The translations under genes were made by a program, and so were the position numbers. A stretch of 64,000 nt of DNA from Cucumis sativus (Eukaryota; Streptophyta; Magnoliopsida; Cucurbitales; Cucurbitaceae): NCBI RefSeq assembly GCF_000004075.3, contig NC_026659.2, forward strand, positions 26,058,272 through 26,122,271, given 5' to 3'. The notes under the pieces are model-generated. The model did no database searches and was not told where the DNA came from. It saw only the letters and a program-made list of their open reading frames with translations. Shown piece after piece: positions 39,806 through 49,750 of this stretch (positions are counted from its first letter, which is position 1; every line of letters begins with the position of its first letter).

Positions 39806-41710
39806 TCAACTTCTACCCACGTCAGCACTTACATTTGAAATCGACGACCGGACCCCTCCACGTGTGCAGTTCCGTATTCGCCGGAGCTCCTCCACAATCT
39901 CCTTCGCGTCAGGGCGGTCGTCTTTATCAGCCGCAACGCATCGGAAAGCCAACTCCGCCATGGCCTCAACGCCGTCGATTACTTCACCGTCGACGCCCAA
40001 AACAGAGTCCACCACCTGATGAAGCTGACCCATTTGGATCTTCGACACTACCAGATCAGCTAACGCCATTTCTCTTCTCTCTCGACTCTGATCCACCGCT
40101 TTCAAACCAGAAATCAGCTCCAATAACACAACTCCGAAGCTGTACACATCACTTTTCTCCGTCAACCGGAACGAGCGGTGGTAATCTGGATCCAAGTAGC
40201 CTGGTGTCCCCTGAGGACCGGTACAGACATACCCAGATGAAGATGACGTCGTATCAGAGAAAACCAACAACCTTGAAAGCCCAAAATCCCCAACTTTGAT
40301 TCTCATATCTTTCTCCACAAAAATATTAGAAGACGTGATGTCTCTGTGAACAATCGGTGGTACAACAGAGAAATGCAAATACTCCATAGCCATGGCGATT
40401 TGCAGAGCAATGTCAATCCTTACTTGCCAAGAGAGAGATCCTTTCCGGTACGAGCATTTAGGCCCATGGAGATGATCGGCGAGAGTCCCATTTGGAACAT
40501 AATCATAAACTAGAATAAGCCCTCTTGGATCACTACAATACCCATGTAACCTAACGAGATTTGGGTGATTAATCGAAGAAAGAATCAAGATTTCGTTACA
40601 GAACGATTTGGTGAAGAAAGCCTTGCCGGAGGAGGCAGTGGCGGCGGCGTGATGCTTGTGGAGATACTTAACGGCCACTAATCGACCATCGTTGAGCTGA
40701 CCCAAATAAACAGACCCAAATCCACCGTCGCCCAGTTTCCTCTTTGGGTCGAATCGATTAGTTGAGGATTCAAGTTCTTCGTAAGGAAAAACAGGTGGGA
40801 GAAGATTAGGTGAACGATGACGGCTAAGGAACTGAGCTGTTGGGTCAACTTCAATGGCGAAGGATCTCAACCATCTGGACCTGAAAAAAGCCAACATCAC
40901 CGCAATAACCAATAACAAGCACATCAATGCAAAAACAGAGGACAGAATCGCGATTCTATTAGGGTATGAGTATCGAGTTCGAGTATAATAGCAAATGAAT
41001 TTCCTATCTGGGTCTGAAGAATTGAACCCACAAACACCTTTGTTAGCTTCACAATCATTACACTTAATAAAGTAAGGGTCCTGATCTTTGTCCCACTCAA
41101 CTTCAAACCCCAATCTAAGAATTCTATCCAAATACTCCAAAACCTCCTCTTGACAACCTTGCTCCGACACAGACTGCCGCTCAACACCGCATCCATGGAG
41201 CAAATTAACCGGTTTCTTGATAAGATTACACTCCCAAGGGCAATGACTGCAATTGGGTAGATGAGGAGGCGAACAAGGGCGAAGAAGGGAGAGTCTAGAA
41301 CAATACCCATCTGAGATTCGAAAAGGGGAGCCAGAGAAATCAATGGAACGGGTGGGAATAGAAGAAGAACGAAGAGAAAAACAGGAATGATTGGATTGTT
41401 TGGGAGTGGGAGTGAGATTAAGTGGAAGAGGAGAAAGGAGGAGAGTGGTGGAGGAGATATTGAAACTTAGAAGAGAAAAGGAAAGGCCATTAATGGAAAT
41501 AAGAGAGTGAGGAGAAGAGCAATGGACCTGAAAAGAAGGATGGCCATGACCGGAAACAGAGGAAAAGGGGAAACGAGGTTGGGAAGAGAAAGGTGGACAA
41601 AAAGAGTGAACGTGGAAGAGAAGGGAGAAGAGAAGAATGGCGGAAATGGTAAAAAGGGGAGATGGAGAAGGCATGGAAGAGAAGAAGAGAGATCCAAATC
41701 TGAGGAACAA
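39806..41710 (-). CDS. LRK10L-type receptor-like serine/threonine kinase
   Basis: An intronless gene of 634 residues. A signal peptide lies after Met1 or Met13 (the MPSPSP start at 41674 is equally good). The Cys-rich ectodomain has a GUB_WAK-like first part and a WAK-associated C-terminal part (about 40-245; CSHCPWEC and CNDCEANKGVCGF). One transmembrane helix spans about 253-276. The kinase domain lies at about 320-610: G-loop GDGGFGSV (327-334), Lys348 in VAVK, HRD at 455-457, DFG at 475-477 and GTPGYLDPDY at 501-510. It is an RD kinase. The catalytic loop reads HRDITSSN, with Thr459 where Ser/Thr kinases normally carry Lys. I recall the same loop in the LRK10L-1.5 branch (At1g25390), so this may be a clade trait. 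Ligand unknown. A role in wall or pathogen sensing is an inference from the family. Confidence 0.9.
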   Translation of the reverse strand: MFLRFGSLFFSSMPSPSPLFTISAILLFSLLFHVHSFCPPFSSQPRFPFSSVSGHGHPSFQVHCSSPHSLISINGLSFSLLSFNISSTTLLLSPLPLNLTPTPKQSNHSCFSLRSSSIPTRSIDFSGSPFRISDGYCSRLSLLRPCSPPHLPNCSHCPWECNLIKKPVNLLHGCGVERQSVSEQGCQEEVLEYLDRILRLGFEVEWDKDQDPYFIKCNDCEANKGVCGFNSSDPDRKFICYYTRTRYSYPNRIAILSSVFALMCLLLVIAVMLAFFRSRWLRSFAIEVDPTAQFLSRHRSPNLLPPVFPYEELESSTNRFDPKRKLGDGGFGSVYLGQLNDGRLVAVKYLHKHHAAATASSGKAFFTKSFCNEILILSSINHPNLVRLHGYCSDPRGLILVYDYVPNGTLADHLHGPKCSYRKGSLSWQVRIDIALQIAMAMEYLHFSVVPPIVHRDITSSNIFVEKDMRIKVGDFGLSRLLVFSDTTSSSSGYVCTGPQGTPGYLDPDYHRSFRLTEKSDVYSFGVVLLELISGLKAVDQSRERREMALADLVVSKIQMGQLHQVVDSVLGVDGEVIDGVEAMAELAFRCVAADKDDRPDAKEIVEELRRIRNCTRGGVRSSISNVSADVGRS

Positions 41711-44700
41711 AAGAAAAGAATGGAGATTCGATTAGGAATTGTGTGTTTGAAATTAGAAAGAGAGAGTGAAAATGGGGTCAGTGTTGAGAGTGAAGAATGA
41801 CAAAGAAGAAAGGGTCACGTGAAGGGCAAAAGCTCAAATTTTGGAGTGTGAAGACAAAAACAAAACAATAGAAAGGAAAAAAAAAGGGTTAAAAAGTTGG
41901 TCTCTGCTCTGAACACTGCGCCTCCAAAGTCCAAAGTTTCTTTCTTTTCTTTATCAATTTTGCTTTTGCTTTTTGGTGTCTCTCTCTCTCTCCAATTTCT
42001 CAAATTCCCTCAAATTGACCCAAACTCTTTCATTTTTTATTCAAAAATTATATATATCAATTTAAACTCCAAACACCTTTGATGCAGAGTCATTATCATA
42101 CTAAAAGTGTTACCAAATAGTAAATGCTGTGAGCAGATGAATCATTTTGAAATACTCTTCATTGTAGCTAATTGAAAAGTTAATATTCAAGAAGGCTGAT
42201 TACTTCTAACATAAACTGAAATCAGTGTTCTTTTCTTAAAAAATGTGGGAGAGCTTTTTGAATTTTTATATGCATTTGTGTGGAAGTTTTCTTTTCTTCT
42301 TTTGACTTTTTATGTTTAAATTTGAAATGGAAGTTTAACCTCTTCCACTCTCTCAATCTCAAACCTGAATATTATTGGTTATATTTTGCAAATTTTCAAT
42401 TCAAGTTTGTTGTTAGGTTAGCTTCACCATTTGGGCACTTCCAACTTTGGGATGGAAAAAAAAAAAGTCACAGTCTTGAAAGAAACAAAAAAGAAAAAAA
42501 AAAGTGTCTAAAAAAAATCATTGTGTAAATTGAAAATTTGAAATGATGGGAAGGTTAATTATAATTATTTCTAGAAAAGGGTGAAATATTCATATGAGGT
42601 CATTTAATTTGATAATCTCTTTCTTCACAAAATAGAAGACCTCATTTTTGGTCCCTTTTGTTTTGCCTTTATTATTGTTTTAGCTATACCATAAAACTAA
42701 TTATTACTACTTCACTTTCCCTATTATTGGCTACTTTTTTAGAGAGCTTTGCTATGTTTGAGTTATATTTAAATTTACTATGTAATCTCAGGGAAAAAGT
42801 TGATAATACATGTACAAAAATATGAAACATTATATACTAAAATATGTTTAAACGAATGATCACGTAGGTTAGCCTTTAAAAAATTTAAAATTCTTATTTT
42901 GTGAATCTAAACTAAACAAAAACAATAAATATATTAAAAGAACAATTCCACCTATTGTAGGGTTCATATAGATTTATAACTTAGAAATTAAGAACATTAA
43001 ATTTGTATTAACGTGGATAGGAAAAAGTATGAATGGATATCCACAAAAGTTTGGTCAATGTTGGTTAACTTATTGGTGTATGTATATTATTAATGATGCG
43101 ACAATGCCAACCTTTCATGAAAATGTGATTGATAGCATGGAAGGTATGAAATTCTAGGAATATAAATTAATTCAACCTAATAATACAAATCAAATTTTCA
43201 CATCTCCCATCCAACTAGTATCTTCACTACTTTAACACATGGAGAAGTTAGTCGGGAGTTTGTATACTTCGATACTTGTTGGTGATTTGGTCCAATCTCT
43301 TTTAGTTTGGAGGTTCTTTCATTGTATGGGTTCGTATTGACAGACGTGTCATGATGTCCCCTAGTGTTTGTGTTATTTAATTTGTAATAGTAGTTTGAAT
43401 CTTGAGGCCGATGAATATTATTTGATTGTCTTTTTAGTCTAGTTATACTTGACGATTTGCTCTCATAGGAGTTTGTTGGAACATTGAGTTTAAATGGAGT
43501 TGTCGTAAGAGTGCACATAATTGATAATTTGATTGAAAGAGTAAGATTTGAAGAGTAGCATGCCTAATGGCTACTATTTATCTTAAGTTACTCTTCTTTC
43601 ATATTTGGAAAGATTGTAATCTTTGTGTTCATAGAACTACCTTACAACCATCTCAAGTGGCTAGTCAGATTGTGCACTTGATATGTTTCTTTAGTTCTAA
43701 GTAGTTTAGAGCTTCTATTTAGTAGATTTAGTCCCCTACGTTATTTTTCTATTTAAACGTTGCTTTCCTTGTTCTTTCTAGTTTTTTTTTTTTTTTTTTT
43801 GTAATTTAACCCCGAGTCGTGAAGTTTCTTACTTTTTATTGCAATTGTACACCTTTAAGAAAAACATGAAAATAATAAATATGCAACTCTTTTGAATGAT
43901 ACGAAAAATTGTACCTCTAAAAGAAGTAGTATAATTAAAATGTCGTTTTAGTATGGTATGAAAGTAAAAAGAGAAAAAAACATGAAGATCTCAACCTTTG
44001 ATCTCACGTACGAGTACATGTGTCAATTATCAATTGGCTACGAAGAAATTAGACAAATCATATTCTTTAAATGGATGTACTTTATAAAGAAAAAAAAAAA
44101 GAGTGTTAGAACATTTAATAAGGAAGTCTACATTGAACTATATACAGCTTATATGATATATAAACAAACCCTACATTAAATTGGAGATTGTACATTTGGG
44201 GGACTATTTAATGTGTAAGCCCCATGATATTAAATAATCAAAATTTTGTCACACCCAATATAATTGTACCTCTAGGCTAAAACGATATGGTGTGTTTGGT
44301 GATTTGGGTTTGATATGAAAAGGATTATTTAAAAGGAACGATAAAAAAATGTACTTCTAAATAGCTTTTTATATACATAATAAATATTGTCGTAGAACAT
44401 AAGTACTAATTTGGAGAAGTAGTGTTGATGCATTGGTCTCATCAAAGAGTCGAAACCTAAAGGCTTGATCAAAATTTAGCCTAAAGTCAACGTTCGACAT
44501 GCCTAATCGAATCCAACTCATCTTATTAATTGGATTGGATAAGAATTACTATTTTTATGATTGGATTGGCCCATGGGTCGACCTTCTTGTGCCATATTTG
44601 GGTTGGTCTGTGGAGCCATTCCAATAAACTTACCATTGCATCATCTATGTTTGTATGTATTTTTCTTCGTATATTATATTAAACATATTTAGTACAATCA

Positions 44701-46286
44701 ATAACTAAATGCCTTAGGCTCAATAACAAAGGTGAGCTAACTTATGCATAATGTTTTGGAGGATCGATAGTGATCGATACTTTCTTTTTATTATCTAAAA
44801 AGGTTTACTTTAATTATGTTTGGTAAAATCTTGGTGTACGTATTTTAGAAACACGATAAAAAAATTGATGGATAGATGTGTTATTTTTAGAGAATGGAAA
44901 CTACAAATTAAAAACAATTATTTTTAGTTAAATTCGTATTAGAAAAAGAAAAAGGAAAATGAGAGATAGAAAATAAGAATAATAAAATGATTTGTGTTTA
45001 ATTAGAGAGTAATAAAAGGAAGGAATTTTGGACATTTTGTATAGTGAAATGGTGAGTTAGCATTTGCATTTATCACAAACTTGACTTTACTATTAATAAT
45101 TTTGCCCCAATTCACATTTTATTTTCTATGATATTCATATGGTCAATCATGTAGGACACCAATAAACCTACCCACTCAAACCATAATGTCTTCTTACTTT
45201 TCTCTCTATTCAAATCTTACAATCATCAAATATTATATTGGTTGCTACCATGAAAAAAAAAACCCTTTTAAATATATACAGAATTTAAAACCAAAAAAAA
45301 TCCCAAGTTTGTTCAAATTATAATTGTTTTTATATAATTTAACTACATTTATTACATGTTACAATCTTTTAAAGTCTTTTAATAGTTTTGTGCACATTAT
45401 GTTATACAACAAACAACACAAACTAATAAGTAGGAGTGATTCTTATAAACTTAATTTTTTAGAACTTTTAATGGTTATCAAATGAGTTCTTAGTAATTTT
45501 ATTTAACATAAATTTTAAAAGGTAGGTTATGTTTGGTAAATATTTTATGATTGCTTTTAAAAATTAACTATTTTCCCTCGATTTCATAAAATAAATTGCA
45601 TCTATACGTCAGTAAAGAGAGTCACCTTATTAGTCAAATTTCAAAGTACTCATTATTTATTTATCTATTTTTGACAATGGAGTCTATAAACATTACTTCT
45701 AATCTCTAAATTTCTTATTTAATTCACTTTCTAATAAAAACCAAACCAAATTTTGATTCTTTTTCGAATTCGAATAAAAATTGAACTATCGTACTTACAA
45801 AAAATATAAATCAATGAAAGAAAATGTATTTCGTTTTGAGAATACCAAAAAAAGAACCTGGAACCCGAATGATACTTTTTTTTAAGTCACTTTTAAAACC
45901 ATCATAGAAAAGCAAGAAAGTTTGAAGTGAATAAAATGTTTGCATTTGTTGGATTTTAATTAAAATTGTTTTAGTTATACTTTATAAATATTTTCATTTC
46001 TTTAAAAATCAATACTAAGAACCAATTCAAAAGAAGTAAAATGGAGAAACCAAACTTGTAAAAGTCCCTTAGAACAAATGAAAAAAGAAAACAAAAAATT
46101 GCACATAACATGAGTGTTTCGGCCATTGGAGAGTTGACCGTGTAAAAGTGATACTCTCTTTTAAGTCCTTCACTATCACTATATCACTCTCTTCCCACTC
46201 TAACAACCTTCCATTTCCGCCATTCCCTCTGTTTCCTCAAATCCCCAATCCCCAATCCCCCAATTTCTCTATTCCCCAATCAATCC
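41711..46286. other. AT-rich spacer between kinase and DUF569 gene
   Basis: The kinase promoter and 5' leader should occupy the first few hundred bases, including a TC microsatellite at 41979-41992 (GA on the kinase strand). The rest has only short frames. A poly-T run at about 43781-43800 and the low-complexity frame at 43198-43518 give no family match. The 150 bases before 46287 are pyrimidine-rich and are probably the DUF569 leader. Confidence 0.6.
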
Positions 46287-49200
46287 ATGGAGTTCTTCAC
46301 CTTCTTCAAATCCGTCAAACTCCGAAGCCACCTCCGCAAATACTTATCCGCCGCCGACGACCACCAAACCGTCCGCCAAACCTCCCACACCTCCGCCACC
46401 GGAACCATTTGGGCTATCGAATTCGTCGAAGGAAAAACCGATTCCATCCGCCTCCGGAGCCGCCATGGAAACTACCTCTCCGCCACTGACCTCACCTTTC
46501 TTCTCGGCGCCACCGGGAGGAAGGTAATTTGCCAAACTAAGCACGCCGCGGCCTGGAGTTCTCTGGAGTGGGAGCCTGTACGCGACGGCGATCAGGTGAA
46601 ATTGATGAGTTGGTGCGGCAGTTATTTGAGAGGCAACGGCGTTATGCCCCCATGGAGGAACTCTGTTACTCATGATGAACCGCGATTCTCTTCCACTAAG
46701 GGATGGATTCTGTGGGACGTTGAACCTGTTGTTGAAATTCCTAAGTATTGTCTGTTCATGAGTCGAAGGTCTATTTCTGCCCTTTCTTGTTCTTCTAAGG
46801 ATTCCGTCTCCGGGAAATGCTCTCCGTCCACCCCCAAATCGGTACGCCGATCCTCTACGTTACAGGTGTGCATTAACTTTAAATTTCGGTCGCATATATG
46901 GATGCTTTCATAATATATCCTTCAGTTACATGTAAATTACGTACCATATAAAAATGATTCTTATTTACCAAACGCTTATACTTATCTTCATGCATTCCTT
47001 CTCATCACCGTTCATCACTCATACTTACATCATGATGCATCATATAAAAACTAAAAAGAATAGAAGTGTTCTTCCACACTTACATGATATATCATAAAAG
47101 AATTAAGAACAGTTTGCTATATAATAATAAAATCATAAACCCAAATATTTTTCTTATAAAAAATAAGCCGCTAAAAAAGAGTTATAACAAAATTAACTCA
47201 AATATAATAAAATTTTATAATCTCAAGAAAATAATTTTCTTAATTTAGTTATCTTTTTATTTGAATTTTTAATTTTATCTCTTTGGGAACAACATATAGA
47301 TTAGGAATTGATCTTTTGGTCGAAAGGTATTGTTTTTTTAATTAGTTTAGCCATTGACAAGTTTTTAAAACTTTAAAATATAGAATTATATAAAAAGTTA
47401 AGTTTAAATACTATTTTTAGATTCAAGGTTGATTTAAATTCTGGTCTATAAACATTTTATCTTATTCTATTAGGATTCTTTAATTATAAAAAAAAAAAGT
47501 GTGTTTTAGCCACAGAATCTTATTCTATTAGGATTCTTTTAATTTTTTTTTAAAAAGTATGTTTTAGCCACTGAACGAGGAGGTGAGTTGAGTTCTATAT
47601 TTGAATAAATTGATTGCTATTAATAATCAATCACTTTCATTTTTAATTAAAAGTTAGATAGTATATTGATGTTTTATCGAAAAACTGATAAAGTCAATTA
47701 TAGTACTCTATGTTTGAGATATTTGTGATTTATTGGAAAGTTTTTTTGCTTCTTCCCAATTGTTTCATTTTTTGGTTTTGTGATTTGTTATGAAAATATT
47801 TATCTGCAAAGTTATGTTAGTTCTATTTTATTTTCTTAATCTACTCAGTGTTGTTACTATGATTTGATTCAATATTCCAATTTGAAAAGAGAAATATACA
47901 AGAGATTTATAGAATAAATTAACTAGATTTTTTTATCATTTATCTGTTTAATTAATATGATGAATATAGATGTCTAGTAATTCAAATATAGAAGTCACAT
48001 GTTTGGATAAATAATTAAAGAAATTTTTGGTAGAGATTCTAATAGCTTGGACCAAAGTGAACTTTTTTTCAAAAATTTGAATACCTCCATACTGTTTTAA
48101 AAGTTTAGCATACACCTTTAAAAGTTTAGGAACCAAATAGAACAAGGTATAAAGTTTAGGACCAAAATATAATTTTAACCTTTTAAAGTTTTATGTTTGT
48201 TATATATACATATATGTTTACAACAATCAATGAAAGTTTAAACTTTTGACCTTTAATAATCATATCAATACTATTAAGTCTTTCTCGTTTAGAATTTTCG
48301 TCACGTTTATTTGAGTTTCTACATGAAAATCTCAATAAAAATTTCAAATATTTATGGATAAATTTGTTTTGTTAATAAAATATCATTATAAATAGAAATG
48401 ATTGAAATAGTTTTTAAAAAATCTTGGGGCCAAAATGATTGGGTTTCAAATTTAATTTTTCCTTGATTATAAAGTGGCTTGATTTCAACTTATATCAATA
48501 CCTGACTTCCCTTTCCTACCCATTATTTTTCAAAAAGAGAAGGTCCCAACATCAAATTAATTGCCCCTTCTTTTTGTTAGGACAAAAGTTCAAACAAATT
48601 TGAAGATTTCCTCCGCTTATTATACAGATCAAATCTTTCTCCGATAACAACCTGCGATCTAACTCAGATTTCTTCCACAACGTCAAGACTGTCCGCCTCC
48701 GCAGCCATCACAACAAGTACCTTGTTGCTGATGACGATCAGGACTCAGTCAACCAAGAACGTAGCGGGTCTTCCAAAAGTGCTCATTGGTCCGTTGAGTT
48801 TCCATTCAGCAAAAGGTCTAACTTTACCATCCGTCTCAAAAGCTGCTATGGCAAGTACCTGACTGCCAGCAATCAACCTTTCTTGCTTGGAATGACCGGC
48901 CGAAAAGTGCTTCAGACCCTTCCTCGACGGCTAGATTCATCCATTGAGTGGGAACCCGTTAGAGAAGGGGCGCAGGTCAAGTTCAAGACCTGTAATGGTA
49001 ACTTCTTAAGAGCAAATGGGGGTCTACCGTCGTGGCGTGATTCGGTCACTCATGATAATCCGAGTCAAACCGCCATCCAAGATTGGATCCTCTGGGACAT
49101 TGATGTTGTTGAGATTCAGGTTCAGTTCTTGAGTCATAGAGCTCCCACAATTGAGAATGTGGATTCTCTAGATTTCAATCCCAGCTCACCCCCTTCTGCC

Positions 49201-49750
49201 TCTGGAAAATGGGCCCATTACTCCAGACTTGAGGTTTGAGATCTCTATAAAACTTATTTTCTAGATGAATTTGATCTATTCTACTCCGTGGCCTTCAAAT
49301 TCTAATCACCATTTTTTGTTGCTTGTAGTATACTAATTCGACCGTTAGTTTACCTCCCAAATCTGAAGGAAGGACCATTTACTATCATGTGGCTGATGAA
49401 AGTGGAGATGTAGATAAAGATATAATGGAGGGTTCTTCTTTTACATTCAAAGGAAATGGGGTGGAGGAGCTGACTCGCAAATTGAAGGAAGAAATAGGAT
49501 TTGAAGGTATCATTGTGTGTACTCGCAATCCATTGAATGGGAATCTTTATCCTCTTCGCCTGCAACTTCCTCCCAACAACGCAATCATGCATGTGGTTGC
49601 CGTTCTTGAATCATCCAAATGTGAGATTTTCAACCCCTTTTTTGTTGAACTGACATTGTTGTTTGTTTTGATCTTCTTTTCCTTAACATCCGTCTTCGCA
49701 TCTTTTGTTTTTCAGTGGGAAAGGACCTTGCAAAACAATGTTTATCATAA
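46287..49750 (+). CDS. Two-domain DUF569 protein (fascin-like beta-trefoil family)
   Basis: I join four exons, 46287-46865, 48628-49233, 49329-49620 and 49716-49750, into 503 residues. Exon 1 encodes a first DUF569 domain (MEFFTFFKSVKLRSH; FLLGATGRKV; MPPWRNSVTHD; GWILWDVEPVVEIP). Exon 2 encodes a second (FFHNVKTVRLRSHHNKYLVA; FLLGMTGRKVLQTLPRRLDS; DWILWDIDVVEIQ). Exons 3-4 encode the conserved tail (SEGRTIYYHVADESGDVD; the end is KLGKDLAKQ plus four residues). The exon 2 acceptor TTATACAG at 48620-48627 keeps frame with exon 1, and exon 2 has no ATG at its domain start, so a fusion is the best model. Two-domain proteins of similar length exist in Arabidopsis (At1g27100, from memory). The fold suggests actin or protein binding, unproven. 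Alternative: exon 1 is its own gene ending at 46913 and the rest is a decayed copy. Confidence 0.78.
47461..47577. repeat. Two-copy direct repeat inside DUF569 intron 1
   Basis: CTTATTCTATTAGGATTCTT starts at 47461 and again at 47519, and each copy continues through an A/T run into GTRTGTTTTAGCCAC. The period is 58 bases. It lies in the 1.76 kb first intron and appears to be a local slip duplication. Confidence 0.75.

Noticed and set aside
39835-40299. 154-codon plus-strand frame opposite the kinase
   Set aside because: It is the antisense shadow of the kinase catalytic domain, Pro/Arg-rich from complementing its codons.
46287-46913. A separate 208-residue DUF569 gene ending inside intron 1
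   Set aside because: The final 15 codons after the GTGTGC donor have no family similarity, and the downstream unit needs an upstream exon because it lacks its own start codon. Kept as the alternative model.
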